The notes under the pieces were generated by a model. It searched no databases. It was given only the letters and a program-made list of their open reading frames with translations, and was not told where the DNA came from. The translations under genes were made by a program, and so were the position numbers. From the NCBI GenBank assembly GCA_963717195.1, contig CAVQVR010000010.1:434001-498000 (forward strand): a stretch of DNA of 64,000 nt. The letters run 5' to 3'. Of the stretch, positions 8,735 through 18,302 are shown piece by piece. This stretch comes from JACDAE01 sp963717195 (GTDB lineage Bacteria > Chloroflexota > Ktedonobacteria > Ktedonobacterales > Ktedonobacteraceae). Numbering within the stretch: the stretch's first letter is position 1; every line of letters starts with the position of its first letter.

Positions 8735-9376
8735 ATGATGATTTGCGAACGATGTAGGAATGAAATAGCGGATAATGCAATTATTTGCCCTGTCTGCGGA
8801 ACACTCAAGGCCCAGGCACTACAACAGCAACCTGGCGGTGATCAAGCATATCATCAGGGAGACTTCCAAAGACCACCTGAGGGCTATGGCTACTACCAAC
8901 AGAACAATCCAGGAGGATACCAGGGCGGTTACGCACCACCTTATCCACAGAACCGGCAAGGCTATGTACCTCCACAGCAACAGCGTTACGGCTATGCGCC
9001 ACCCTATCTTGCCAATCCGGGATACCCACCTGGCATCAATGTAACAGTCATCAATAACACAGCAGGAGGGAAAAACGATGCTGCCCTCGCCGCCGAAATT
9101 ATCTTTTCCCTCCTGGGCGTATTCGGAGTCGGTTGGCTGATAGGAGGGGAGACGACTGTAGGCATTATCTTGCTGATCTGCAGCATCTTTCTTTATTGGC
9201 CCATTATGTTTTTTGGCACAATTTTTACCCTCGGCTTCGGACTCGTCTTCCTTGGCCCACTTATGATCGCGTCCATCATCATTAATGCGGTGCTCCTGAA
9301 TAGTGCATTAAAACGCAAGGCAGCACCATTCGTGATTGTACAACACCCACCAATGCAAATGCCCCCACAACCATAG
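8735..9376 (+). CDS. zinc-ribbon membrane protein
   Basis: 213 aa. The N-terminus is a zinc ribbon with two Cys pairs (CERCRNEIADNAIICPVCGT). Residues 25-95 are a low-complexity Gln/Pro/Tyr/Gly segment (QQNNPGGYQGGYAPPYPQ), probably disordered. Two or three membrane helices follow (AAEIIFSLLGVFGVGWLIGG; ILLICSIFLYWPIMFFG; a third after residue 165), then a Pro-rich tail. The start ATG at 8735 is preceded by GAGGGAA overlapping the comEC stop, so it may be read through from the com operon. Function unknown. Confidence 0.75.
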   Translation: MMICERCRNEIADNAIICPVCGTLKAQALQQQPGGDQAYHQGDFQRPPEGYGYYQQNNPGGYQGGYAPPYPQNRQGYVPPQQQRYGYAPPYLANPGYPPGINVTVINNTAGGKNDAALAAEIIFSLLGVFGVGWLIGGETTVGIILLICSIFLYWPIMFFGTIFTLGFGLVFLGPLMIASIIINAVLLNSALKRKAAPFVIVQHPPMQMPPQP

Positions 9377-9395
9377 GGAGCGGAGAATCGCTCCC
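9376..9395. terminator. GC-rich hairpin between convergent genes
   Basis: GGGAGCG / CGCTCCC with a 6-nt loop, directly at the stop of the zinc-ribbon gene and just beyond the convergent recombinase gene. The T-run is weak (CTCCTTATTT), so termination is only probable. Confidence 0.4.
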
Positions 9396-9399
9396 CTCC

Positions 9400-10410
9400 T
9401 TATTTAGGAAAGGCAAGGCGGCGATACTTTTCTTTTGATTCCAACCATGCCTCATCAGACAGGCCGAGCTTCTCGCGCAATGCATCAAATGAGACACCTG
9501 CCTGGAGTTGCTGAACAGCAAACGTGTCCCGTAACAACTGCAACGTCACACGTTTTTTAATACCGGCAGCCTTTACGGCTCTCGCCAGAATATAGTTCAG
9601 GTTACGGTCAGTACATTCAAAAACCGCTTCGACAGGTTTATAGCGCGTGCGATATGCCTGAAAAATATCTGCAAACTCTGCGGGTAATGCGAGCCGCCTC
9701 TCCCGGTGCTGTTTGCCAGTAGCTGGAGCAAAATGTACCGTTATCAGAGGCGTTTGTGGGTCAGAGAGGTCGATGTGCTGCATCTTTAATCCCATTACCT
9801 CTTCCTTTTTCAGGCCAGCATAGAGAGTCAGATAGATGAGGCTGCGGCAACGCGGATCCTCGGTAGCGGCATCAAGTAAACGCTGGACCTCATCTGGAAA
9901 CAACAATTCTGGTAAAGGTGGGAGAGGACGCTCCAGCGTTAAACTTGCCGATGGATCCTCTTTAATCACTCCCTCACGCGCTAACCAGGAAAAGAAATTC
10001 TTCAGGAAAGTTACGCGGCGAGCCATTGTCTTGGGAGCTGGAGTCTGCCCCTGGTTGCCAAACTTCAATTTCATCAACCAATCAGTAAGATGCTCTTTTG
10101 TGAGACGACCAACCGGCATATCGTGCCCATGGTAGTCGCCGAACATCTTCAGATCAGAGAGAAAGCAGGTTACGGTATAATTTGACTTACCGCGCAACAT
10201 TAACTCTTGCCTGTAAGGAAGTGCACAGGCAGCAAGACTGGATTGATCGGTAAGCGGATTGGTCCGGATAAGAGGTGGAAAAGGTGTCTCCACCGGATCG
10301 GGAGGTTCCGCGATCACGGTCGGAGCGCCAAAGAGACTGGATTGCAGGACAGTATTATCGTCAGTCATAACCGACTCGGGTTGCTTTTCCGGCTGGAGAT
10401 CCTTCTGCAT
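9400..10410 (-). CDS. tyrosine-recombinase homologue with degenerate active site
   Basis: 336 aa with XerC/D-like layout. Residues 1-60 are a Pro-rich extension, about 62-150 the SAM-like core-binding domain (LPYRQELMLRGKSNYTV), and about 165-330 the catalytic domain. The fold signature is clear, but the catalytic set is mostly gone. Arg I is Lys201 (LYAGLKKEEV), the His of HxxR is Gln291 (QLLRDTF; Arg294 kept), the LGH His is Leu317 (LGLSDEAW), and only Tyr329 may stand for the nucleophile. It probably binds DNA without recombining it, or is a decayed integrase. AAGGAG at 10417-10422 supports the start. No attachment repeats were seen. Confidence 0.8.
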   Translation of the reverse strand: MQKDLQPEKQPESVMTDDNTVLQSSLFGAPTVIAEPPDPVETPFPPLIRTNPLTDQSSLAACALPYRQELMLRGKSNYTVTCFLSDLKMFGDYHGHDMPVGRLTKEHLTDWLMKLKFGNQGQTPAPKTMARRVTFLKNFFSWLAREGVIKEDPSASLTLERPLPPLPELLFPDEVQRLLDAATEDPRCRSLIYLTLYAGLKKEEVMGLKMQHIDLSDPQTPLITVHFAPATGKQHRERRLALPAEFADIFQAYRTRYKPVEAVFECTDRNLNYILARAVKAAGIKKRVTLQLLRDTFAVQQLQAGVSFDALREKLGLSDEAWLESKEKYRRLAFPK

Positions 10411-10515
10411 ATATGGCTCCTTGACAAAATTTAGTGGCTAGTTACTCTATATTTCATTATAGCAGACTGATACGATTTAGCAACTCTGTTCAATTCCGAC
10501 CAAAAACACAAAGCC

Positions 10516-10540
10516 CCTTTGAAGCAGACGCTTCAAAAGG
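10516..10540 (-). terminator. hairpin downstream of the acidic-tail gene
   Basis: CCTTTGAAGC and GCTTCAAAAGG form a stem with a 4-nt loop and one bulge. On the minus strand it is followed by a T-rich stretch (GGGGCTTTGTGTTTTTGG), about 55 bp after the stop at 10596. Probable intrinsic terminator. Confidence 0.45.
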
Positions 10541-10595
10541 AACTCCTGTGCAGCACAAAGCTTCCTCTATGTATTTAAAAACCTGGACCGACTAC

Positions 10596-11045
10596 TTACT
10601 TATCTTCGTCGTTGTCCAGGTCCTCAGGCTCAAACTCTTCTTCCTCGTCTTCCTCGCCTTCCTCATCCTCATCCAGATAGGTCAGATCCACATACTCAGG
10701 TGAATAGGACTCTTTGCGAATCTGAATGGTTGGATGAACGTCTGGGAAGGGTTTTAATCCTCCTGGCACGTCTGGTCCATCCATCTGTAGTTCGTAGGCG
10801 GGTGCCCCTTCACGTACTAACACCTCTTCCCCCATGGCCACCGACTCGAAACCCAGACGCCTCAGATCCATGACCATACCAGGCCAGATATCTTCGGCAT
10901 CAACCGCCCACCACTCTCGTCCCATATAACGTACAGGTCGAACACGCAAAGGCCGGTTGAGATCGCCCAGACTTGCAAACAACGATGCAGGTTTACCCTC
11001 AGCTTTTTTCACGACTATAACCGTCCCTTCTTTTCTCGGGTACAA
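10596..11045 (-). CDS. hypothetical protein with acidic C-terminal tail
   Basis: 149 aa. The N-terminal 110 residues look like a compact beta-rich domain (VRPVRYMGREWWAVDAEDIW), and the last 25 residues are almost entirely Asp/Glu. No family recognised. The start is TTG at 11045, with GGAAGGAA about 9 bp upstream; a nearer ATG is out of frame. The acidic tail suggests contact with a basic partner or a nucleic-acid mimic, but this is speculation. Confidence 0.65.
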   Translation of the reverse strand: MYPRKEGTVIVVKKAEGKPASLFASLGDLNRPLRVRPVRYMGREWWAVDAEDIWPGMVMDLRRLGFESVAMGEEVLVREGAPAYELQMDGPDVPGGLKPFPDVHPTIQIRKESYSPEYVDLTYLDEDEEGEEDEEEEFEPEDLDNDEDK

Positions 11046-11259
11046 CTACACATTTCCTTCCCGCTACCTGACTTTCCAGCATCCAAATAAGTCTATAGAC
11101 CTCTTCTTTGCCGGCTTTTCTCAGACGGAAATCTGTTGTATGTTCATACGATACCACAAACACATGCCCATCTGCCAGTAAAACTATCCATATTTATCGT
11201 CAAGAACGCTGCATTGATAACACGTATAAGCGAATTTTATTTTACACTCGGCCTCCTCA

Positions 11260-11288
11260 TTGACAATAATGCCAAAAAAGATGATACT
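11260..11288 (+). promoter_or_regulatory. sigma-70-type promoter for the sensor kinase/regulator pair
   Basis: Perfect TTGACA at 11260-11265, a 17-bp spacer and GATACT at 11283-11288, giving a leader of about 50 nt before the ATG at 11344. Confidence 0.5.
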
Positions 11289-11343
11289 GCCTATGAGCTT
11301 CAGTATCCTATAAGCATCTTCTGCTATTCCTGGAGATATATTG

Positions 11344-13305
11344 ATGAGCACAACTAGAAGAATGGTCAGAGTAATCCCGGATACACTTTTACGGCGTGTG
11401 CGTAATACTCCAAGCTACTTCTTCCTCATATGGCGCTGGAGCATGTGGCTCTATGCTCTCATTGTAATTCTTGGATCTAGCCAACTCTATAAAAATTCGC
11501 CTGTCTATTCTACATGCCTCTACCTCCTCATAGTCACATTGATCCAGACACTGATCGTCACCCTCTATGCCCCTATATTCCAGGTCTTTTTGCCACTTAT
11601 AAGCAAAAACCCTGTATTGCGTTATCTTCGCTATGAACCACGGCGAGTACCTGCTGAGGACGAAGAGTCAGACATCACACCTCCCCTACCCAGCACGCGC
11701 AATCCCTACTGGGATGTGGTGATCTATGGGCTGGATGTCGTCATCTGCGGCCTCGTCATGTACTATAGCGGCCCCTTTGGTACGCCAAATTTTGGTGTAG
11801 GATCGCCATTTTACCGCTACGGATTGTCAACAGCGTTTGCAGCCGCCCTTGCTTACCGCTATAAGGGTGGGCTAGCCGCAGCCGTTGGCTATGACCTGTT
11901 TGTGCTCCTGGGCATCTTTCTTCCAGCTCCTGGCCCACCTTACCATCCCAACATCATTGATATTGTAGGCTCACTTATTGACACACCTGTGGCAGCTCTC
12001 CTGGCAGCATATTTAGTATCGTTGCTCGCTCAATATAACAGTAGCAAAAGGCAAGTCCAGGGGAACGTACGTCAGCAAAAAGCACTCCGTACGATTGGAG
12101 AGATTATTCTGCGCCAGTCGGGTGATAAGCAACGCCTCCTGCAAAAAAGCGCCGAGGCGATCCGCAGCGGTGGCCATTTCCAACGCCTGGTCCTGGCCCT
12201 GGTCAATATTCCGCTCAACGAAGTGCAGGATGAGAATATCCATATAGACAAGCATGAAACTCCTGTCTCGTTAGAGATCGAGACCTGTATCGATCTAGAT
12301 ATCTCCGTACCTGAGCCAAGGCTACCAGAAAGGGATGAGACAAGCCTGACACAGATCATCCAGTCCAAGAAAAAATTGCAGACATTTGAGCAACTGATCG
12401 CCATTTCAGATGCACAGGAAGAAAAATATGCTCGCCTGTATCTTCCCTTCTTTAAAGAGGGGCAGGTACAACTGGTCCTGGGAGTCGAAAGCCTGCGCCG
12501 AACACCATTCGACAGCAAACAAGAAGAATTTCTATCGACTGCTGGCAATCAGTTGCTCGTCGCGCTTGACAACATCTATCTGACCGAACAGACAGTACAG
12601 CTAGCGGCAACGGCTGAACGGGTACGCATCGCACGCGAGATCCACGACGGCATTGCACAGATTGTCTACATGCTCAGCCTCAACGCAGAAACATGTGCAA
12701 CGCAGGCGCATCGTATCGTTGAAGCATCGGAAGAAGACGCCGAACTGGTAACCCCACTTGCAGAACGTCTGGATAAATTAGTCACGATCTCGAAACAGGC
12801 TCTGTGGGAGACGCGCAATTACATGTTTTCCCTGAAACCTTTAATGAGCGGCACGACAACGCTTACCCAGATGCTGACTAACCAGTTGCGCGAGTTCGAA
12901 ACCATCAGCGACCTGCCTGTACACCTGGAAGTCAAGGGGATAGAGAAAAGCGCTAACGATAGTGACAGAAAGGCGGCATATCGACATGCACAAGTCGGTG
13001 CAGCAATCTTTCGTATTGTGCAGGAGGCGCTCACTAATGCTTACAAACATGCAAATGCTACCCAGCTATGGGTAAACCTCACATATACATCTGCTAGTAT
13101 TGAGGTGGATGTATACGATAATGGATGCGGACTACAATCGGCCTATTATAGCTACGATCTTTCGGCAAGCGGCAATTCCCAGCGCATCTATTCGGGCCAT
13201 GGTCTGCGCGGCATGTATGATCGGGCCGAAGAACTGGGAGGAACCTTTGAACTGGCCGAAATACCCGAAGGTGGCGTCAAAGTACACGCGCAGATACCAA
13301 TGTAG
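11344..13305 (+). CDS. NarL-type sensor histidine kinase with membrane and GAF domains
   Basis: 653 aa. About six hydrophobic segments lie in residues 25-235 with no recognised ligand fold, followed by a GAF-like region at about 245-410 and a HisKA_3 dimerisation helix with phospho-acceptor His434 (VRIAREIHDGIAQIVYML). A GHKL ATPase follows with the N-box (QEALTNAYKHANA) and glycine boxes (DNGCGL, GHGLRGMYDRAEELGG). It autophosphorylates and passes phosphate to the response regulator 39 bp downstream. The ATG at 11344 is preferred over the adjacent TTG for GGAG 8 bp upstream. The stimulus is unknown; the membrane and GAF parts suggest a small-molecule or redox cue. Confidence 0.9.
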   Translation: MSTTRRMVRVIPDTLLRRVRNTPSYFFLIWRWSMWLYALIVILGSSQLYKNSPVYSTCLYLLIVTLIQTLIVTLYAPIFQVFLPLISKNPVLRYLRYEPRRVPAEDEESDITPPLPSTRNPYWDVVIYGLDVVICGLVMYYSGPFGTPNFGVGSPFYRYGLSTAFAAALAYRYKGGLAAAVGYDLFVLLGIFLPAPGPPYHPNIIDIVGSLIDTPVAALLAAYLVSLLAQYNSSKRQVQGNVRQQKALRTIGEIILRQSGDKQRLLQKSAEAIRSGGHFQRLVLALVNIPLNEVQDENIHIDKHETPVSLEIETCIDLDISVPEPRLPERDETSLTQIIQSKKKLQTFEQLIAISDAQEEKYARLYLPFFKEGQVQLVLGVESLRRTPFDSKQEEFLSTAGNQLLVALDNIYLTEQTVQLAATAERVRIAREIHDGIAQIVYMLSLNAETCATQAHRIVEASEEDAELVTPLAERLDKLVTISKQALWETRNYMFSLKPLMSGTTTLTQMLTNQLREFETISDLPVHLEVKGIEKSANDSDRKAAYRHAQVGAAIFRIVQEALTNAYKHANATQLWVNLTYTSASIEVDVYDNGCGLQSAYYSYDLSASGNSQRIYSGHGLRGMYDRAEELGGTFELAEIPEGGVKVHAQIPM

Positions 13306-13344
13306 GGATCAGATTTAGCGCGTCCGTATGTAAAGGAGGCTCGG

Positions 13345-14019
13345 ATGGCAAAGCTACGACTCATGATAGTTGATGATCACGAAGTGGTGCGCCTGGGTAT
13401 GCGTGCCGCGTTTGAGCTCGAATCGGACATCAGTGTTGTTGGCGAGGCCAGCAATGGTGCCGAGGCATTGGCAAAAATGAGCATACTGGACCCGCAGGTG
13501 ATTCTGATGGATGTACGTATGCCGAAAATGAATGGTATCGAGGCCTGTCGGGAGATCAAAAGCGCCCATCCCGCTGTCTCCATTCTGATGATTACCTCGT
13601 TTACTGATGACGAAGCAGTTTTTGCCTCGATCATGGCAGGTGCCAGCGGCTACCTCTTAAAAAATGTGAGCCGCGCCGAACTCCTGAAAGCCATCCGCAG
13701 CATAGCGGCTGGCCAGTCGCTGCTCAATCCCGCTGCCGCGCAACAGGCCCAAACGCGCATGATAACACTCGTCGATGGTACCACACAGCTTCCCGGCGAA
13801 GATCTCACCGAACGTGAACGCGAAGTACTGGCATTAGTAGCAAAAGGCTACACAAATAAACAGATCGCAGAGGCACTCTACGTCACAGAGAAGACGGCAC
13901 GCAACCACGTCAGCCATATCCTGGAGAAACTGGGATTAGCGCGGCGTAGTGAAGCTGCAGCGTTTGCGGTTGAGCATAAACTGACATCTCCACAGAAACG
14001 CGAGGAGCAAGAGCTATAG
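13345..14019 (+). CDS. NarL/LuxR-family response regulator
   Basis: 224 aa. The receiver domain (residues 4-120) has the acidic pair DD at 10-11, phospho-acceptor Asp56 (LMDVRMPKMNG), a conserved Thr/Ser (ITSF) and Lys (LLKN). A LuxR-type helix-turn-helix occupies about 150-215 (LTEREREVLALVAKGYTNKQ; VTEKTARNHVSHILEKLG). The strong ribosome site AAAGGAGG lies 6 bp before the ATG. Cognate partner of the upstream kinase, acting as a DNA-binding activator or repressor with unknown targets. Confidence 0.95.
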   Translation: MAKLRLMIVDDHEVVRLGMRAAFELESDISVVGEASNGAEALAKMSILDPQVILMDVRMPKMNGIEACREIKSAHPAVSILMITSFTDDEAVFASIMAGASGYLLKNVSRAELLKAIRSIAAGQSLLNPAAAQQAQTRMITLVDGTTQLPGEDLTEREREVLALVAKGYTNKQIAEALYVTEKTARNHVSHILEKLGLARRSEAAAFAVEHKLTSPQKREEQEL

Positions 14020-14103
14020 GGGGTGTAAACACAATCATAACCTGAACGGTACTGGGGCGCGATGCAACGAAGTGGAATAAGCCCGTGCCCCCGCTTTTCA
14101 GAA

Positions 14104-16093
14104 CTACTTTGCAAATACCTGCAAATTCGCATAAACAATATTAGCGTCAACTCCCCCACTGGTTGTCGTAGCCAGAAATGCGATATTACCTGTCAAGTAG
14201 TTCGTATCCTGGATCTCCGTTAGAAACACAGTATTTGCATAGAAGTCCAACCTGGTCCCATTAGCCCATACCACCAGCGTATTTTTGACGTTGGTGCCAC
14301 CCTTTAGGGCCTGCGAAGGGGTCCAGTCCTGCAAAGCCACATTGCCCAGATTAAAGTTAGAAGAATACGATATCTTGTAGTTACCCTGCGTGTCGACCTC
14401 AAAGAGATACCCTGCGTAGGAGCCGCCAAGGGCTTGATTGTTCACGCGGAAGAAGAGTCCACCAGTATGTCCTCCAATGATGCTCATGTCAACTGACACA
14501 GCCAGGTTAGCATAGGTATAGCCCGTTTCGATACATCCCCTCAGCCCATTGCCAAGAACCGCAGCTTTTTGCTGCACATGATAACCATCGGCCTCGAAAA
14601 CACAATGAGTGGTATCGGTGTCCCATTTCGCTTTCTGCGTGGTAGGATTATCCGCATTCGTCAATGTGTCTGCATAGCTGGGAGTCCCGGCGGTTGCCGT
14701 CTGGACGACGCCGACAGTCGCAGCAACCTGAGCCTGGGCCGTGGCAGTGGGAGCCACAATAGCGGTTGCCGTCGCATTTTTCATCGCCTGGGCGGTCGCC
14801 GTCGCTCTGGCATGAACGGTTGCCGTCGCATTCGTTGCAGCCTGAGCAGTGGCCGTCGTGCCATTGACCCTGGCTGTAGCCGTCAGATCCGGCGTTTGCG
14901 CAGGTGCGTTTGCTGCTGTAGTAGGAGTTAGAGGAGAAGCAGTATTTCCAGATAGATGCGCCAATGCGAGATAGGCGATTGGCACAACGACGGCCAGCAG
15001 TGTCACCAGTGCCAGTGCGGCCACAATGCGGCCACGTTTGCGCTCCGGTGAGAGAAGCTGCTGGGAAGCCTGCACTGGGTAGACCTGCGATTGGTATGCG
15101 GCAGGAGCATAAGGGTAACTTCCAGCGGAGCGTGGAACCTGAGCCTGTGACCCTATAGAAGTCGGTGGTAAGATCACTGGCTCGGCACGTACGGTACGTG
15201 CAGCGGCATCATCTTCTCCCCAGACTGCTGCACCAACCTGTTCAGGAAGATCCTGTGTTCTGCGACTGCTTACCGCCTGACAGAATGCATCCGCCAGCTC
15301 GGTTGCACTCTGGTAGCGTAAAGCGGGATTTTTTTCCAGAGCACGCAACATAACACGCTCAACCTGTGGCGGAATGTTCGGCACAAAGGTACGTGGCAAT
15401 GGAGGAGGCTTGCTCATATGCATTGCGACAACAACAATCTGTGTGTCGCCACGAAAAGGCAATTGTCCGGTTACCATCTCAAAGAGCAGCACGCCCAGAG
15501 AATACAGGTCACTCAGTACATCGGCTTTGTAATGGGGCTCAAAGAGTTCGGGTGCGACATAATCAACCGTTCCAAGCACATTACCAGTGCTGGTAAGTTG
15601 TGTCACATCGGTGGATATGCGTGCAATCCCGAAATCCGAGAGGTAGCAGCGTTCATCGGCATTGAGCAGGACATTTGAGGATTTAATATCGCGATGAATA
15701 ATTCCCTGACTATGAACATAATCCAGAGCATCAGCAATGTCGTTCAAATAACGGCACGTCTCGGCCAAAGTAAGGGGAGAGCGAGCAAATTCGCGCTCGC
15801 ACTGTACCGCCGCTCATGACTGGCATCACAATATAGTATTGCGACATGCCTTCAACACGATCTTCACCGGTATCATAAATAGGCATGAGATGAATATTAT
15901 GCAGTGCCGCCATCAGACGCGCCTCTCGAATAAAGCGCCTGAGCATCTCCTCGTCCTGCCGCTTGAACACCTTAATAGCAACATCGCGCTCAAAATGAGG
16001 ATCATATCCTAGATAGACATCGGCCATCCCACCACGGCCAATGAGTTGCCGCAATTCATAACGACCGAGTTTCTTCCCCTCCAGGTCTACCAT
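14104..16093 (-). pseudogene. receptor Ser/Thr protein kinase with extracellular jelly-roll-like domain, frameshifted
   Basis: The PknB-type kinase begins at 16093 (AGGAGAG 7 bp upstream) with a glycine loop (IGRGGMADVYLG), Lys41 in VAIKVF, and runs to MSGGTV. The frame then shifts near 15795-15815 and continues as EFARSPLTLAETCRY with HRDIKSSN, DFGIAR and APE intact. A C-terminal half follows: a membrane helix, a long Thr/Ala-rich 'ATATAQA' stalk, and about 190 residues resembling a laminin-G/DUF1080 sandwich (GGLFFRVNN; YLFEVDTQGNYKISY). As written the two parts are separate frames, so the gene is broken or carries a sequencing indel. The intact kinase motifs favour recent damage or an error. 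It is convergent with the response regulator. Confidence 0.8.
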
Positions 16094-16153
16094 AAATTTC
16101 TCTCCTGCTCTAATCGACCAGGTGTATGCAAAATGACATACAGGAACATTATA

Positions 16154-17170
16154 CTATGTCTTGACATACCTCTTCGTGCCATTATCATAGCGATACACCG
16201 GATTACCGGAATGAAACTGCAGGCTGCCATTGTTAGACGTGAGCCAGATTAAAACACGCATGCCCTGAGGAAGTTTTAGCCGATAGCCCCAATGATCGAG
16301 CGCACTGGGACCAGTCACGCCAAAAAGCCATGCGCCACTGTCATCATCGATGGTATTGGGCATAAGTTGATCGCACGAGAGCGAGTTGTCGTCATGAGTA
16401 TTGTCCACCTGGAAATCGCAGGCGCTCAACGACATTCCATTAAGAGAGGCACCAGGATCAGCATAGGGATAATTGTCAAAGCCAGAAATACGTTTACGAG
16501 CAAGCATAGCCTGTGCCCAGACCCAGGAACCAATGTAAATCACCAGCGTTGTCTGCACCAGTAAGTGAACCTGTACCTGTGGAGCAATACGCACAGTAAG
16601 ATCACAACCACCAGAACAATCAGGAGCCAGCGGTCGCTGCGGCACATTTATAAGAGGAGTTGGTACCACTTGCTGAGTCGCGTTGGATGCTATCTTTTGC
16701 ACAATTCCACCAAAGGCGACTAAGGGATACTGTGGTGATAGAGCCATAGTCATGCCCGGTTGTAAGGCATGGCAATCCAGGCCCACTGTCTTATCCAGCG
16801 CCTTTACCGTCGCGGGCTTCACGTCACTAAAGACCTCGCCTGCATCATTCATATTCATCTGAAAGGTCAGGACAAAATCGCAAAAATCGCCAGTCTGTGT
16901 CGTATAGAGAAGCGAACCAGCCAGCGGTAACAGCGGAGGAAAAGCGGGCGGAGGCGTTGGAATCACGGTCGGAGCAGGAGCAGAGGCCCCATAAAAAATT
17001 TTGGTAACGGATGGTAATACCTGATTGCCGATGCGCGAACCAAACAGAAACGTCGGAATGGCCACAACAACGAGAATTGGTAAAAGGAATAATAGTTTCC
17101 AGGGAATGATGGCTAACACAATGCGCAGGTTCTCTGCGGGCCTGCTACCTGGGCGAAAGCGTCGCGCCAT
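16154..17170 (-). CDS. hypothetical membrane-anchored protein with LysM-like segment
   Basis: 338 aa with one membrane helix at about residues 22-44 and an external part. The external part contains a Pro-rich spacer (APTVIPTPPPAFPPLLPL) and a segment that reads like a divergent LysM repeat (LYTTQTGDFCDFVLTFQM ... LQPGMTMAL). Several Cys residues (CSGGCDL) could form disulfides. The C-terminus (GNPVYRYDNGTKRYVKT) looks compact. GGGGAG lies 7 bp before the ATG. It lies 60 bp upstream of the receptor kinase on the same strand and may be co-transcribed with it; a cell-wall sensing role is only inference. Confidence 0.6.
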   Translation of the reverse strand: MARRFRPGSRPAENLRIVLAIIPWKLLFLLPILVVVAIPTFLFGSRIGNQVLPSVTKIFYGASAPAPTVIPTPPPAFPPLLPLAGSLLYTTQTGDFCDFVLTFQMNMNDAGEVFSDVKPATVKALDKTVGLDCHALQPGMTMALSPQYPLVAFGGIVQKIASNATQQVVPTPLINVPQRPLAPDCSGGCDLTVRIAPQVQVHLLVQTTLVIYIGSWVWAQAMLARKRISGFDNYPYADPGASLNGMSLSACDFQVDNTHDDNSLSCDQLMPNTIDDDSGAWLFGVTGPSALDHWGYRLKLPQGMRVLIWLTSNNGSLQFHSGNPVYRYDNGTKRYVKT

Positions 17171-17214
17171 TGTTCGACTCCCCTATCTCTCTAGATTAGT
17201 TTTTTCCAATCCAC

Positions 17215-17223
17215 ATTATACCA
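17215..17223 (-). promoter_or_regulatory. extended -10 promoter
   Basis: On the minus strand TGGTATAAT, a perfect TATAAT with an upstream TG, about 45 bp before the LysM-like gene. The -35 region is poor, which fits an extended -10 promoter. Confidence 0.4.
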
Positions 17224-17387
17224 GAGAACGACGGACACGGCTATTCTCGAAAATAAGTAGAATATATTCGAACGGATGAAAAGTGATCCTTGCGGTAGAT
17301 CATTTTGTGAGATGGGTTGTTCAGAAAGGGAAGCGAATTGAGCGTTCCATGCTTAATATTTACCATAAGTGAGCAGGGCCAGCCAGT

Positions 17388-17927
17388 TCAAATTAGTTTC
17401 AGTAGATTTTCTCTATGAGCATCACCCATCCAGAGCAGAGGAAACATATCTTCTTCTATGGCAGTCATCATACTATTCGCCTCGCGCCATGCCAACTCAT
17501 ACTCTAAAGATGTGACTTCGCCATCCTGGAGAGCTGCATCAAGTTCGTCAACGTCCAACAAAGTGATCTCGCCATCTGGCGAAACATCCAGATCAAGATA
17601 GAGGTCGTCGTACCAGAGGATTCCTTGCGCGTCAACATAATGTTGCTTACATATGTCAATGTAGAATCTTATTAACGTGTCCTGGGCATCGAAGATTGTA
17701 GTAACGGCGTAGTGTGTGCCTTGTGGAAATTGTTGCTGCCAGGTATAGCCTTTGTCGGCAAGGCAGATATCGTGCCCTTGATACTTTCTCATGAGGGGTG
17801 CAACCACTTCGTCAAGGGACAGCAGTGATATGTAACCTGTAAATGCTGGCGACGTTATATGCTGCATTGCGAAACGTTTTTTGGGCACGCGAGGCCAGTC
17901 TGCGTGGTCGGCACGTTTGTGTTTCAT
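17388..17927 (-). CDS. DUF402-family protein (probable nucleotide phosphatase-like)
   Basis: 179 aa. The DUF402 core is seen at about residues 85-150: RFYIDICKQHYVDAQG, WYDDLYLDLDVSPDG, then LLDVDELDAAL and the Asp/Glu-rich metal-binding pattern of the family. Characterised members hydrolyse nucleoside di/triphosphates (Ntdp) or form part of RNase RNG/FAU-1-type proteins, with a beta-barrel binding Mg2+. The acidic residues appear conserved. Substrate unknown. It stands alone with about 375 bp of non-coding sequence upstream. Confidence 0.75.
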   Translation of the reverse strand: MKHKRADHADWPRVPKKRFAMQHITSPAFTGYISLLSLDEVVAPLMRKYQGHDICLADKGYTWQQQFPQGTHYAVTTIFDAQDTLIRFYIDICKQHYVDAQGILWYDDLYLDLDVSPDGEITLLDVDELDAALQDGEVTSLEYELAWREANSMMTAIEEDMFPLLWMGDAHRENLLKLI

Positions 17928-18302
17928 AGGTGTTCCTATTCTTAAGCATTGTTAGATGATCATAAATATCGTATCAACTTGAAAACTATAGAGCCATTTC
18001 AGTATAACATGAAACACTTCTTGATACACTTGACAAAACATTGCATAGAACAAGAAGACATGAACACAGTTACCATGAAGATTGCCTCAATATTACTATC
18101 ACTCCAATGCTAAAACTGCAAAGCCGGACAGCATGGCAAGCTTTGCTCAGAAAATAGGAACCACTACAGTTCCTAAAGCATCCAGAATGATGAGAAAAAT
18201 GCCATAACCAGAATATAGGCTAGACAACACATTCTTAACAGGTGTATACTGATCAGTAGAAAAGCATGAATATATGGGTGCTACCATAAAGAAGGGTCAA
18301 GG
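17928..18302. other. intergenic region between DUF402 and TIR genes
   Basis: 375 bp, AT-rich and divergent. Apart from the promoter proposed at 18221-18250 I see no RNA gene, repeat or credible short reading frame. Confidence 0.5.
18221..18250 (+). promoter_or_regulatory. putative promoter of the TIR gene
   Basis: TAGACA (18221-18226, one mismatch), an 18-bp spacer and TATACT (18245-18250, one mismatch), 53 bp before the TIR start. Confidence 0.4.

Noticed and set aside
4661..10410. Integrated element between tRNA-Arg and the recombinase
   Set aside because: No direct repeat of the tRNA end was seen, the genes between are core competence genes, and the recombinase lacks catalytic residues.
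10434..10703. plus-strand frame with a hydrophobic end
   Set aside because: The hydrophobic part is the antisense of the Asp/Glu-rich tail of the neighbouring gene.
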